Source: Pseudomonas sp. Marseille-Q3773 (GTDB lineage Bacteria; Pseudomonadota; Gammaproteobacteria; Pseudomonadales; Pseudomonadaceae). Taken from it: DNA of 64,000 nt. The notes below the pieces were generated by a model, which saw only the letters and a program-made list of their open reading frames with translations, did not search any database and had not been told where the DNA came from. This document shows, in pieces, positions 35,132 to 42,411 of this stretch. The number at the start of each line of letters is the position of its first letter. Position 1 is the first letter of the stretch. A program made the translations under genes and the position numbers. The DNA lies in contig NZ_OU745390.1 in NCBI RefSeq assembly GCF_916618955.1, forward strand, positions 992,001 through 1,056,000. The letters run 5' to 3'.

Positions 35132-35629
35132 CTACGCACCGGCCAGGTGGTGGAGGGGGGCGAACGGTATGTCGTCGTCGAAGCTGTCGTGATCGGGCGG
35201 GGCCGACTGCTGGTTCTGCTGGGGGCGCGCCGGCCGCTGTTGCCGCGGTTGCCGATCTGGCACTTGCCCGGGATGCTGGCCCTGCGGCCGGCTACCGAGC
35301 AGCTGCAGCGTGCCGTTGATGTCGACGATGATTTCCGTGGTGTAGCGCTTGATGCCGTCCTTCTCCCACTCGCGGGTCTGCAGCTTGCCCTCGATGTAGC
35401 ACTGCGAGCCCTTGCGCAGATACTCGCCGGCGATCTCGGCCACCTTCCCGAAGAGCGAAACGCGGTGCCACTCGGTGCGCTCGACCTTCTCGCCCGAGCG
35501 CTTGTCGAGCCACTGCTCGCTGGTAGCCAGGCTGAGGTTGGTCACCGCGTTCCCGTTGGGCAGGTAGCGCACTTCCGGGTCCTGGCCGCAGGTGCCGACC
35601 AGGATCACCTTGTTTACCCCGCGGCTCAT
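35132..35629 (-). CDS. ssb: Phage single-stranded DNA-binding protein
   Basis: 165 residues from the ATG at 35,629. The OB fold is standard ([52 protein letters not shown]). A Gln/Pro-rich linker follows. The protein-recruiting tip DDDIPF, normally the very C-terminus of SSB, is here followed by nine more residues (APLHHLAGA). It protects single strands in phage replication or recombination. Confidence 0.9.
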   Translation of the reverse strand: MSRGVNKVILVGTCGQDPEVRYLPNGNAVTNLSLATSEQWLDKRSGEKVERTEWHRVSLFGKVAEIAGEYLRKGSQCYIEGKLQTREWEKDGIKRYTTEIIVDINGTLQLLGSRPQGQHPGQVPDRQPRQQRPARPQQNQQSAPPDHDSFDDDIPFAPLHHLAGA

Positions 35630-35958
35630 GACGAAAACGCTCCAGCCATGACGATCAACAGCAGTGCCCACAGAGCCGCCCAGCGAGTGCGGGTGTCGTC
35701 AGGCGGGCTGACCTTCAGCACCGGCACTGACTTTGCGTTCACCGCGCGCTCCAGGCTCTCGGCGTAGGTCACCGCGTCGAAGTAGCGGCGGCGCTGTCCG
35801 TACAGGCGGTTGTCGTCGGAGCCGACGATGGCCCAGCTGTTGTTCTCGCCCTGCTGGACGAAGAAGCGGGAGTTGCTGCGGAACTGAGCTGCTGCGGCTT
35901 CGGCCTGCTGCTGCACCTGGTCGTATTGCATACGGCTATTGCGGATGGCTGCGTTCAT
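35626..35958 (-). CDS. Small membrane-anchored prophage protein
   Basis: 110 residues from the ATG at 35,958 ([20 protein letters not shown]), overlapping the ssb start as ATGA. It has a soluble helical N-terminus and one C-terminal transmembrane helix ([16 protein letters not shown]). Tail-anchored; function unknown. Confidence 0.65.
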   Translation of the reverse strand: MNAAIRNSRMQYDQVQQQAEAAAAQFRSNSRFFVQQGENNSWAIVGSDDNRLYGQRRRYFDAVTYAESLERAVNAKSVPVLKVSPPDDTRTRWAALWALLLIVMAGAFSS

Positions 35959-35975
35959 GGTTTGGTCCTTGTTGG

Positions 35976-36359
35976 TCAGGCATGGAGTTCCAAGGCTTCG
36001 GCCTTGCGAACGATTCGAACTTGGGCGGTGCGTCGCTCCGGCGCGCGGCGATCGCGGCGCATCGGGTCGCTGTCGTCGATCACCGCATGCATGGCGATGA
36101 GGCCGGCGAGGGCGATGCAGAGTGGGCTGATGATCTGCTGCCGCATGGCCTTGGTGACTGCCTCGATGCGGCGGCCGGCTTCCAGCTTGAAAAGCGCGTT
36201 CTCGATGCGGTTTGCCACGGTGCCCGGGCTTACCGCCATCTGGCGGGCGATTTCTTTGGTGGTGAGGCCTTGGGCCACCCACAACAGTGCTTCGAGCTCA
36301 CGGGGAGCCAGCGCCTTGCCGAGCTGGCCAATCCATGAGCCGCAAGTGATCGTTTCCAT
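35976..36359 (-). CDS. LuxR-type helix-turn-helix regulator
   Basis: 127 residues. Residues about 15-75 are a GerE/LuxR DNA-binding domain: LAPRELEALLWVAQGLTTKE, then IARQMAVSPGTVANRIENA. There is no receiver or autoinducer domain; a hydrophobic segment follows. It lies early in the leftward arm and may regulate it. Confidence 0.8.
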   Translation of the reverse strand: METITCGSWIGQLGKALAPRELEALLWVAQGLTTKEIARQMAVSPGTVANRIENALFKLEAGRRIEAVTKAMRQQIISPLCIALAGLIAMHAVIDDSDPMRRDRRAPERRTAQVRIVRKAEALELHA

Positions 36360-36485
36360 GAAGAGTCCTCGGTGGGCTGCATTGGTCGTGACGCTCGCTG
36401 CCGCTACCTCCCGGACCAGGGGAGGGCGAACGCCACGGCCGATGCAGCCTGGTGATGGGGAACCAGGTGGATCGGGCAGTTTTCG

Positions 36486-36710
36486 TCAGGCTGACGCGGA
36501 GCAGGCTTCGAAGGCGGCGCGTTCAAGCTCGAGGCATTGCTCGTAATGAGCCATCGCGATCGGCATGTGATAGCTATCCAGCGGCCATTTACTGACCTTG
36601 CAGCCTTGACCTGCCGGGCAGTGGAAGACGAACAGCTCGCCTTCGTTTTTGTCCATCTCCAGGCTCACCTGCGCGCCGCTATCGAAGCGATCTTGGATAA
36701 TCGTGGTCAT
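36486..36710 (-). CDS. Small hypothetical prophage protein
   Basis: 74 residues from the ATG at 36,710, preceded by GGAG nine bases upstream; longer starts (36,728, 36,797) lack that. It contains CPAGQGCKVSKWPLDSYHMP. It is the first gene leftward of the left operator cluster. No family recognised. Confidence 0.55.
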   Translation of the reverse strand: MTTIIQDRFDSGAQVSLEMDKNEGELFVFHCPAGQGCKVSKWPLDSYHMPIAMAHYEQCLELERAAFEACSASA

Positions 36711-36960
36711 CGGGAATTGCTCCGCCATCCAGTTGATTTCCCGTCTGGCCCTGTCGCCAAGGCCAGCCAGTGAAATCGAAGTGATCCAGGCGCCCATCGC
36801 TCTCTGGGCTACGCGCTTCCCCGCATTGGCATGCGCGCCACTTGGTTACCTGAACCCAGCTCACTGCATGAGGCAGCTGCTGCCCTCATGTGCCGCTGAG
36901 GGTGACGGGTGTCGAGTTGTGTAAAGAGCGGCGGCGGCCGAAGCTGCCTGGCTCGATGCA

Positions 36961-37019
36961 AATGCAAGCGAACTTGCATTAATAAAAGCATGCTTGCATC
37001 TTGAATGCAAGCACACTTG
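36961..37019. promoter_or_regulatory. Left operator cluster (OL-like), three repressor-site candidates
   Basis: Three versions of the 12-bp dyad CAAGCrynCTTG occur: CAAGCGAACTTG (36,965-36,976), AAAGCATGCTTG (36,985-36,996) and CAAGCACACTTG (37,008-37,019), with centres 20 and 23 bp apart. The same dyad occurs three times next to cro (39,634-39,681). The region 36,711-37,067 otherwise holds only promoters for the genes diverging from it. Confidence 0.65.
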
Positions 37020-37067
37020 TGTATTTTTGAAATACTGTATATGCATACAGCTAGTAGGAGGCTTCTG

Positions 37068-37388
37068 ATGTCAGCGCAGGAAAATTTCTCACACAGGGAC
37101 GAGCTAATCGGACTGGAGCGCTTAGGCCTGAGGGTGTCAGCGATGATCAACTCACCGCTGGCGCAGTTCGGGAGGAAGGTTCTGATCCATCAACTGGACA
37201 CGGATAGCGATCAGGATTGGCATGCGATCATGGAGCTGCTATCAGAGACTGACGGTCTAGACATGACGTTCTGTGACGACGGATCGGTGATCCTACAGTG
37301 GGATGCGCCGACGGATGACGATCGAGTGATCGAGAGGGAAGTGGAGTTGGACCTGGTGCGCCACGAAGAGGTGGGGGCGCCTTTCTGA
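37068..37388 (+). CDS. DUF1654 family protein
   Basis: 106 residues from the ATG at 37,068, with TAGGAGG upstream. LERLGLRVSAMINSPLAQ, LDTDSDQDWHAIMELLSETD and MTFCDDGSVILQW fit DUF1654, found mainly in Pseudomonas and its phages. It lies just right of the OL-like operators and so should be under repressor control. It may be an early regulator. Confidence 0.8.
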   Translation: MSAQENFSHRDELIGLERLGLRVSAMINSPLAQFGRKVLIHQLDTDSDQDWHAIMELLSETDGLDMTFCDDGSVILQWDAPTDDDRVIEREVELDLVRHEEVGAPF

Positions 37389-37400
37389 TTAGGCGTTAGA

Positions 37401-37420
37401 AAGCCCGCTGAGCCGGGCTT
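37401..37420. terminator. Bidirectional terminator
   Basis: AAGCCCG and CGGGCTT pair around CTGAGC, followed by TT on the plus strand. It separates the convergent DUF1654 and RexB-like genes. Confidence 0.7.
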
Positions 37421-37425
37421 TTGGG

Positions 37426-37869
37426 CTAATCGTAATCAATTATAATTAGGACGCTTTTTGCAGTGTCGTATAGATTAATTATTGAGTAAGCGAATATGGA
37501 GAAAAGAAGGACTGGGTAGATGTCCTGTAGTTCGCTGGCTTTTTTGGCTAGCTCCGAGTCAAGCACAGTCAGAAGAATAACAGAAACTACGACCAATGCT
37601 ATTTGCTCTTTAATGGAAAGCAGCATTTCATCTTTGGTCGATTGAAAAACCTCACTTCCAGTTCCTGCCTTGTCGATCAGTTCTCGGATTTTGGTGAGCA
37701 CAATGCCCATTGTCGCAGAATTGATTGCGAGCAAAGCAATGAGCAGTGTGATCAGATTCCCCTTCAGGAAGGTCAGCAGGAACTGGCTCTGGCAAATCGA
37801 TTGAAGTATCTGGCATAAGTAGCCGATGCCCAATGCGATTAGTACGTTTACCAGTATCTGCTTTATCAT
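37426..37869 (-). CDS. RexB-like four-helix membrane protein
   Basis: 147 residues, almost the same length as lambda RexB (144). Four hydrophobic segments are visible: ILVNVLIALGIGYLCQIL, LITLLIALLAINSATMGIVL, IALVVVSVILLTVL and VLLFSIFAYSIINLYDTA. Its ATG overlaps the stop of the 280-residue gene upstream (ATGA). Both genes lie leftward from the repressor gene, exactly as rexA-rexB follow cI in lambda. In lambda RexB forms a membrane channel opened by RexA during infection. Sequence identity to RexB is not evident by eye, so the call rests on size, topology and order. The pair is AT-rich compared with its neighbours. Confidence 0.55.
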   Translation of the reverse strand: MIKQILVNVLIALGIGYLCQILQSICQSQFLLTFLKGNLITLLIALLAINSATMGIVLTKIRELIDKAGTGSEVFQSTKDEMLLSIKEQIALVVVSVILLTVLDSELAKKASELQDIYPVLLFSIFAYSIINLYDTAKSVLIIIDYD

Positions 37870-38708
37870 GCCATCAGTTCCTTGAGGATTTTCGCGATTT
37901 CTTCCGCGTCACCATCAAGTTTAGCATCTCCAATCTCAATTTCCTTCACTTCATTAGAAGTATTTATCTTTTTCTTAACGCCAGATAGTGTAATGGAAAC
38001 GCTGCCGCCACCATCACTTGTGTACGATGCTAAACCATCCATGGTTGGGTCGGACTTGTCGAGAACCAATGCTGAAGCGGGGTCTGCCTCGATTGCCAAC
38101 GTGCTTTTGACGGCATTGGTTTTTTTTGCGAAATTTCGGAGATCCTCAGGCAGCGCCCTAGAGATGGAAGCCATGTTCGGGGTTACTAGCTCGAACTCGA
38201 CTTTTTTGATCTTGCCGCGATGCTTTTCGACTAAATCCCAGAAAACACGCTTCTCGATCAGTGGCTCAAAAGACGTAATAAGTTGATGTCTTGCAAGTGG
38301 ATCTTCAAGTGATTTTAGGAGAAGCTTAATTACGGCTTTGGTCTGCTGGAAGGCCTGGGTCCTATGCTGTACAGCAACTAGTTGGACTTCAGGATTGTTC
38401 CAGATCGCCACAAGAATTTTTGGCCAATTGTCTACTGGGCGCACATTGAAATCTTTGGTTTCGAGATTTACGGCGCGATTGACTGCAATGCGGAACAGGA
38501 AGAAGTCGTCCTGTTCAAAAAGCTTCTGTGCAGTAATTTGCGTTCGTTCGCTCTTGAATGTTGTCGGCAGTTTGAGAGCGTCAGCAAATATTCGATTTTT
38601 CTGAGCAATCAACTCTTCGACGGATTTGGGGCCATAGAGGTCTCCTTGGAAATACCTGTCTCTTGGAAGGATTTGATACCGGTAGAGATTGAAGCGGGTT
38701 TTTGACAT
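37866..38708 (-). CDS. RexA-like partner protein of 280 residues
   Basis: 280 residues against 279 in lambda RexA. It is soluble. The N-terminus is RFNLYRYQILPRDRYFQGDL; the middle (HRTQAFQQTKAVIKLLLKSL, KKVEFELVTPNMASISRALP) is alpha-beta; the end is acidic (GDAEEIAKILKELM). It lies 61 bp downstream of the repressor gene and is coupled to the membrane-protein gene. RexA senses phage replication and triggers RexB. Whether this protein does the same is inference; another antiphage sensor-effector pair is the main alternative. Confidence 0.52.
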   Translation of the reverse strand: MSKTRFNLYRYQILPRDRYFQGDLYGPKSVEELIAQKNRIFADALKLPTTFKSERTQITAQKLFEQDDFFLFRIAVNRAVNLETKDFNVRPVDNWPKILVAIWNNPEVQLVAVQHRTQAFQQTKAVIKLLLKSLEDPLARHQLITSFEPLIEKRVFWDLVEKHRGKIKKVEFELVTPNMASISRALPEDLRNFAKKTNAVKSTLAIEADPASALVLDKSDPTMDGLASYTSDGGGSVSITLSGVKKKINTSNEVKEIEIGDAKLDGDAEEIAKILKELMA

Positions 38709-38769
38709 GGAGAACCTTCTTGGCGGAGCTTTCGCTTTCCTTGCTGTAATTTACTGGTGCTTTAGTTGT

Positions 38770-39621
38770 TCAAATTCTGCGCGCATTCCAGACTAATAGC
38801 ACCTTAGCGTGAATTATTATGTCATCTAGACGGGCAGATTGTTTTTCGTAGTTTCTATTGTCAGAGATTAGCCATAGATGGTCTTCATCTCGGCGTTGGA
38901 GTCTTTTAATTAGTAAGTCGCCATGCCAAGTCAGGACATATACACCTTCACCTTGGTAATCGTTGACTCCGCGATCAACGATAACTGGATCTTTATCGTT
39001 GATCGTCCCCTCCATGCTCTGCCCCCACCCCGTGATCATCGATAGCGCCTGAGCTGAGGTGTATGTAACGCCTTTCTCGCGTAGAACCTCCTCGCGGATG
39101 ACCACATTCCGGATGACTTCGCTGTACTCGGCTGGCACCTGGCCATGGCCCATGGCTGCACGGATGTCGTACTGTGGAATTGAGATGTCGCCATCGGCCG
39201 GCTGGGCTGTAGCAATGATGAAACCACTGCCTTTGTCTCCAGCAGGGTCTTCTTCGACCGCGCGAACGATGCTTTGCCGTGCCTCAGCGCTCAGCCCCTT
39301 GCCGTGCTTCTCAAGCATCTTTCTAACGGCATCCGCTGCTGAGCTGCTGCTCCCAGAGTCCTTTGTCGCAACTGACTTGGCTTCGCCTTTCCGAGGAGGC
39401 TCGCCTTTTCCTGACAGAAGCCAATCGACAGACGTGTCGTAGCCCTCGGCGAGAGCCACAAGGTTCTCGTTTTTGATGTTTTCAGTGTCACCAGCAAACC
39501 ACTGGCGTACAGCCTCGTAGCTGATTCCGCAGGTGTTGGCGATATCTCGCTTGACGTTGCGCACGCCCAATTCAGGGCGCCGAGCCAGCACAAGTTTAGT
39601 GATTCGGTCTGTGATCTTCAT
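38770..39621 (-). CDS. CI-like repressor with S24 (LexA-type) autocleavage domain
   Basis: 283 residues. The N-terminal helix-turn-helix (VKRDIANTCGISYEAVRQWF) recognises DNA; a Ser-rich linker runs from about 75; the C-terminal peptidase has Ser in GWGQSMEGTI and Lys in DLLIKRLQRR. RecA-stimulated self-cleavage would induce the prophage under DNA damage. It diverges from cro over three dyads that it should bind. Confidence 0.9.
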   Translation of the reverse strand: MKITDRITKLVLARRPELGVRNVKRDIANTCGISYEAVRQWFAGDTENIKNENLVALAEGYDTSVDWLLSGKGEPPRKGEAKSVATKDSGSSSSAADAVRKMLEKHGKGLSAEARQSIVRAVEEDPAGDKGSGFIIATAQPADGDISIPQYDIRAAMGHGQVPAEYSEVIRNVVIREEVLREKGVTYTSAQALSMITGWGQSMEGTINDKDPVIVDRGVNDYQGEGVYVLTWHGDLLIKRLQRRDEDHLWLISDNRNYEKQSARLDDIIIHAKVLLVWNARRI

Positions 39622-39633
39622 GTGCGCAATCTA

Positions 39634-39681
39634 CAAGGTTGCTTGTCAAGCATGCTTGTTTTGCATATGCAAGCATGCTTG
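39634..39681. promoter_or_regulatory. Right operator cluster (OR-like) between cI and cro
   Basis: CAAGGTTGCTTG (39,634-39,645), CAAGCATGCTTG (39,647-39,658) and CAAGCATGCTTG (39,670-39,681). The last two are perfect palindromes with centres 23 bp apart. The cluster lies between the divergent repressor and Cro genes. Confidence 0.8.
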
Positions 39682-39709
39682 AATATCAAAACGAGCAAAG
39701 GAGGTCGCC

Positions 39710-39886
39710 ATGACCAAAAGCCAGGCAATCAAACATTTCGGGTCAATAACGGCGCTCGCAAAGGCGCTCGGCGTCACCTACGAGGCAGTCCGCCAGTGGG
39801 CAGATGTGCCTGAGCTGCGCCAGTACCAGATCGAGCGGATCACGAAGGGTACGCTAAAGGCTGGGAAGGCAGACGCGGCAGCGTGA
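39710..39886 (+). CDS. Cro-like protein
   Basis: 58 residues: MTKSQAIKHFGSITALAKAL, then GVTYEAVRQWADVPELRQYQ. It is a small YdaS/Cro-type helix-turn-helix protein and shares the YEAVRQW recognition helix with the repressor, consistent with binding the same dyads. AAAGGAGG precedes the ATG. It should turn off the repressor gene in lytic growth. Confidence 0.88.
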   Translation: MTKSQAIKHFGSITALAKALGVTYEAVRQWADVPELRQYQIERITKGTLKAGKADAAA

Positions 39887-40027
39887 CCGTGAGCACATTG
39901 TCATCTGCCTGACCTTGCGCCAGTAGATGACGGAAACACCTGCGAATCCATCCAGTACTGGAATCGCGGACGAAAAAAAACCGCCTGGCAGGGCGGCTTT
40001 CTCTACAACTTTCCAACGAGTTGAAGC

Positions 40028-40885
40028 ATGACAAACATCGTCCCACTTGACAAGTCCAGGGGGTTTACCCGGATGGACAACCAGCTCATGGATGGCCTGC
40101 TGGCTATCGATCTCCCGGCCAGGGAGATGAAGATTGTGCTGTACGTGGCCAAGGCCACCATCAACTTCGGGGCGGGCTCTCAGCGCATCCCGGCTTCCGA
40201 TATCGCGAAAGCCATCCACGCTCACCCTGACACCGTGTCCAAGGCGGTTTCCAGCCTGCTGCGCCGTCGCGTGTTGTTCCGTGAGGGCGGTGCACGGGGT
40301 GATATCGGCGTGAATGACCCGAAAGACTGGGTTTACGTCATTGAGCCGAAACAGACCAAAACAGCCGACTCGGCTGAAGTGGTCCGAATCGGCGATGAGT
40401 CGAAACAGACCAAAACCGCCGACTCCCTTCTTTATTATAAGAATCTAACCCCCTATGTATTTCTTCCTTCGGAAGAAAATACATGCCCCCCCAGCGATGA
40501 GCAGCCGGCTCCGGCCAAAGCTGACCGCAAAGCACCGTTCGGGAAGGCCGCCATGCTGGCTGATAACCCTCACGGCCTGGATGAATCGCTGATCGCTGAC
40601 TACCTGACTGTCCGCAAGGCTGCCAAGGCCCCAGTGACCGCCCGGATTTGGGCGGGGCTGAACGTCAAACTGGAGCAGTGCAAGGCCTTCGGCATCCAGC
40701 CAGCCCAAGCCCTGGAGGTCGCCGTCGAGAACGGATGGCGCGGCTTCGAGGTGGAGTGGGTAACCAAGCGCATCAGCACACAGTTGCCTGCCCAGACCAA
40801 ACCGCACAGCCGTCACCACGGCTTCGACGACCGCGACTACACCGCCGGCCTGGCCGCTCGAGAGGATGGCACTTATGCGATCTGA
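40028..40885 (+). CDS. Replication protein O-like initiator
   Basis: 285 residues. The N-terminus (FTRMDNQLMDGLLAIDLPAR, then EMKIVLYVAKATINFG) is the phage replication protein O winged-helix domain. Residues about 107-132 carry the repeated ESKQTKTADS element, encoded by near-identical 25-bp repeats. The C-terminal part (LNVKLEQCKAFGIQPAQALE) probably contacts the helicase loader. It initiates phage replication, and its origin may be inside the gene. Confidence 0.87.
   Translation: MTNIVPLDKSRGFTRMDNQLMDGLLAIDLPAREMKIVLYVAKATINFGAGSQRIPASDIAKAIHAHPDTVSKAVSSLLRRRVLFREGGARGDIGVNDPKDWVYVIEPKQTKTADSAEVVRIGDESKQTKTADSLLYYKNLTPYVFLPSEENTCPPSDEQPAPAKADRKAPFGKAAMLADNPHGLDESLIADYLTVRKAAKAPVTARIWAGLNVKLEQCKAFGIQPAQALEVAVENGWRGFEVEWVTKRISTQLPAQTKPHSRHHGFDDRDYTAGLAAREDGTYAI
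40347..40425 (+). repeat. Candidate phage replication origin: two 25-bp iterons inside the O gene
   Basis: Repeats at 40,347-40,371 and 40,401-40,425 differ at one base (CGAAACAGACCAAAAC then A or C then GCCGACTC) and lie 54 bp apart. The second is followed directly by an AT-rich stretch (TTCTTTATTATAAGAATC). Lambda-type origins sit at this place with the same layout. Confidence 0.6.
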
Positions 40886-41687
40886 ATCGGTGATCACCAT
40901 GTCCGAGGTGCGAAACGCCGCGGGTTTCCGCGTCCAGCCCGCGCACTGCGAGCATCACGGCGACTTCGAGCAGCGTGTGACCATGCTGATGGGCCGCGAA
41001 ATCGTTGGGCGCTGTCCTGTGTGCGAGAAAGCGGCCGTTGCCGAGCGCGAAGCCAAGCAGCTGGCGGAGGACACGCGCCTGAAGCGTGAGGCTATGACCC
41101 GCAAGCTGGGTTCCGCGCTGATCCCCAAGCGCTTCGCCGACCGCACCTTGGCCAATTACCGCGTCGAGCACGAAGGTCAGCGCAAGGCCCTGGCCTACTG
41201 CACTCGCTACGTGGCGGCTTTCTCGGAAATTGAGCGCACTGGGCGCTGCCTGATGCTGCTGGGCAAGGTCGGTACCGGAAAAACGCACTTGGGCGCTGGG
41301 ATGGCCAACGAGCTGATGCGCAACACCTCGGCAACGGCCGTGTACCGCACGGTGGGCGCTGTTCTGCAATCCATCCGAGCGACCTACGACCGCCACTGCG
41401 AGCAGTCTGAGGCCGACATCCTGTCCAGCTTGATCGAGCCTTCGCTTTTGGTGCTGGACGAGGTCGGGGTCAGCAAGGAACAACCGAGCGAATTCGAATT
41501 GACCACCCTGTTTTCGATCATCAATGGGCGCTACGAGCAAATGCGCCCCACGGTGGTGATTTCCAACCTGGAGCCAGCCCAACTGCGCCACGCCATGGGC
41601 GAGCGGTGTTACGACCGCCTGCGTGAGGGCGGCGGGGTGGTGGTGCCTTTCGAGTGGGAATCTCACCGTGGCAAAGAGGAGTTCTGA
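40875..41687 (+). CDS. DnaC/IstB-like helicase loader ATPase
   Basis: 270 residues from the ATG at 40,875; GAGAGG lies nine bases upstream and the start overlaps the end of the O gene. A zinc-ribbon-like N-terminus (CEHHGDFEQ, CPVCEK) precedes the AAA+ core: Walker A LLGKVGTGKTHLG near 133, Walker B LLVLDEVG. It replaces lambda P, loading the host DnaB helicase. Confidence 0.9.
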   Translation: MRSESVITMSEVRNAAGFRVQPAHCEHHGDFEQRVTMLMGREIVGRCPVCEKAAVAEREAKQLAEDTRLKREAMTRKLGSALIPKRFADRTLANYRVEHEGQRKALAYCTRYVAAFSEIERTGRCLMLLGKVGTGKTHLGAGMANELMRNTSATAVYRTVGAVLQSIRATYDRHCEQSEADILSSLIEPSLLVLDEVGVSKEQPSEFELTTLFSIINGRYEQMRPTVVISNLEPAQLRHAMGERCYDRLREGGGVVVPFEWESHRGKEEF

Positions 41688-41689
41688 CC

Positions 41690-41986
41690 ATGCGGCAAAC
41701 CAAGCTGACCAAGGCCGCGCGCGGCCGGGAGTGCCAGGTGCGCATCCCGGGCGTTTGCAACGGCAATCCCGAGACCACCGTCCTTGCACACTACCGACTG
41801 GCCGGCACCTGCGGCGTCGGCAAGAAGCCGCACGACCTGCAGGGCGCCTGGTGCTGCAGCGCCTGCCATGACGCTTGCGACGGGCGCAGCCGGGCCGTGG
41901 ACCGCGATACCGCCCGCCAGTACCACGCCGAGGGCGTCATGCGCACCCAGGCGCTGCTGCTGAACGAGGGGGTGCTGATCGCATGA
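41690..41986 (+). CDS. DUF1364 (YbcO-like) nuclease
   Basis: 98 residues (MRQTKLTKAARGRECQVRIP). It has GVCNGNPETTVLAHYRLAG, then WCCSACHDACDGR, a metal-binding HNH-like site as in YbcO. Likely a DNA repair or recombination nuclease of the phage. It overlaps the VRR-NUC gene by ATGA. Confidence 0.85.
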   Translation: MRQTKLTKAARGRECQVRIPGVCNGNPETTVLAHYRLAGTCGVGKKPHDLQGAWCCSACHDACDGRSRAVDRDTARQYHAEGVMRTQALLLNEGVLIA

Positions 41987-42411
41987 ATGCTCCTGCCCTT
42001 CGCCCGTTCAAGGCCAAGCCGGCCCGCGCCAAGCCCGTCGACCGGGAAGGGCAGGAGCAGGCCGCGCTGATGCAGGAACTGCAGCTGCGCTACCCGCAGG
42101 CCTTCAAGCTGATCTACCACGTCCCGAACGGTGGGCACCGGGTCAAGGCCGTGGCCGCCAAGCTGAAGGGGCAGGGCGTCAAGGCCGGTGTGCCCGACCT
42201 GGTGCTGCCAATGGCGCGGGGCGGCTACTTCGGCCTGTACATCGAATTCAAGGCCAAGCCACCGTTCGACGCCCCCGTGTCGCCCAGCCAGGATGCCTAC
42301 CTGCAAGCGCTCGCTGCCCAGGGCTACCTAGCCATCGTGTGCCGGGGCAACATCGACGCGGTCGAGGCCATCCGGGCATACCTGCTGCTGCCAGCGACGG
42401 TGGCCGCATGA
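41983..42411 (+). CDS. VRR-NUC domain nuclease
   Basis: 142 residues from the ATG at 41,983. Motifs GQEQAALMQ, HVPNGGHR, GVKAGVPDLVLPMARGGYFG and YIEFKAKP form the PD-(D/E)XK active site of VRR-NUC enzymes, which may resolve branched DNA and replace RusA. It is coupled to both neighbours by ATGA overlaps. Confidence 0.88.
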   Translation: MNAPALRPFKAKPARAKPVDREGQEQAALMQELQLRYPQAFKLIYHVPNGGHRVKAVAAKLKGQGVKAGVPDLVLPMARGGYFGLYIEFKAKPPFDAPVSPSQDAYLQALAAQGYLAIVCRGNIDAVEAIRAYLLLPATVAA

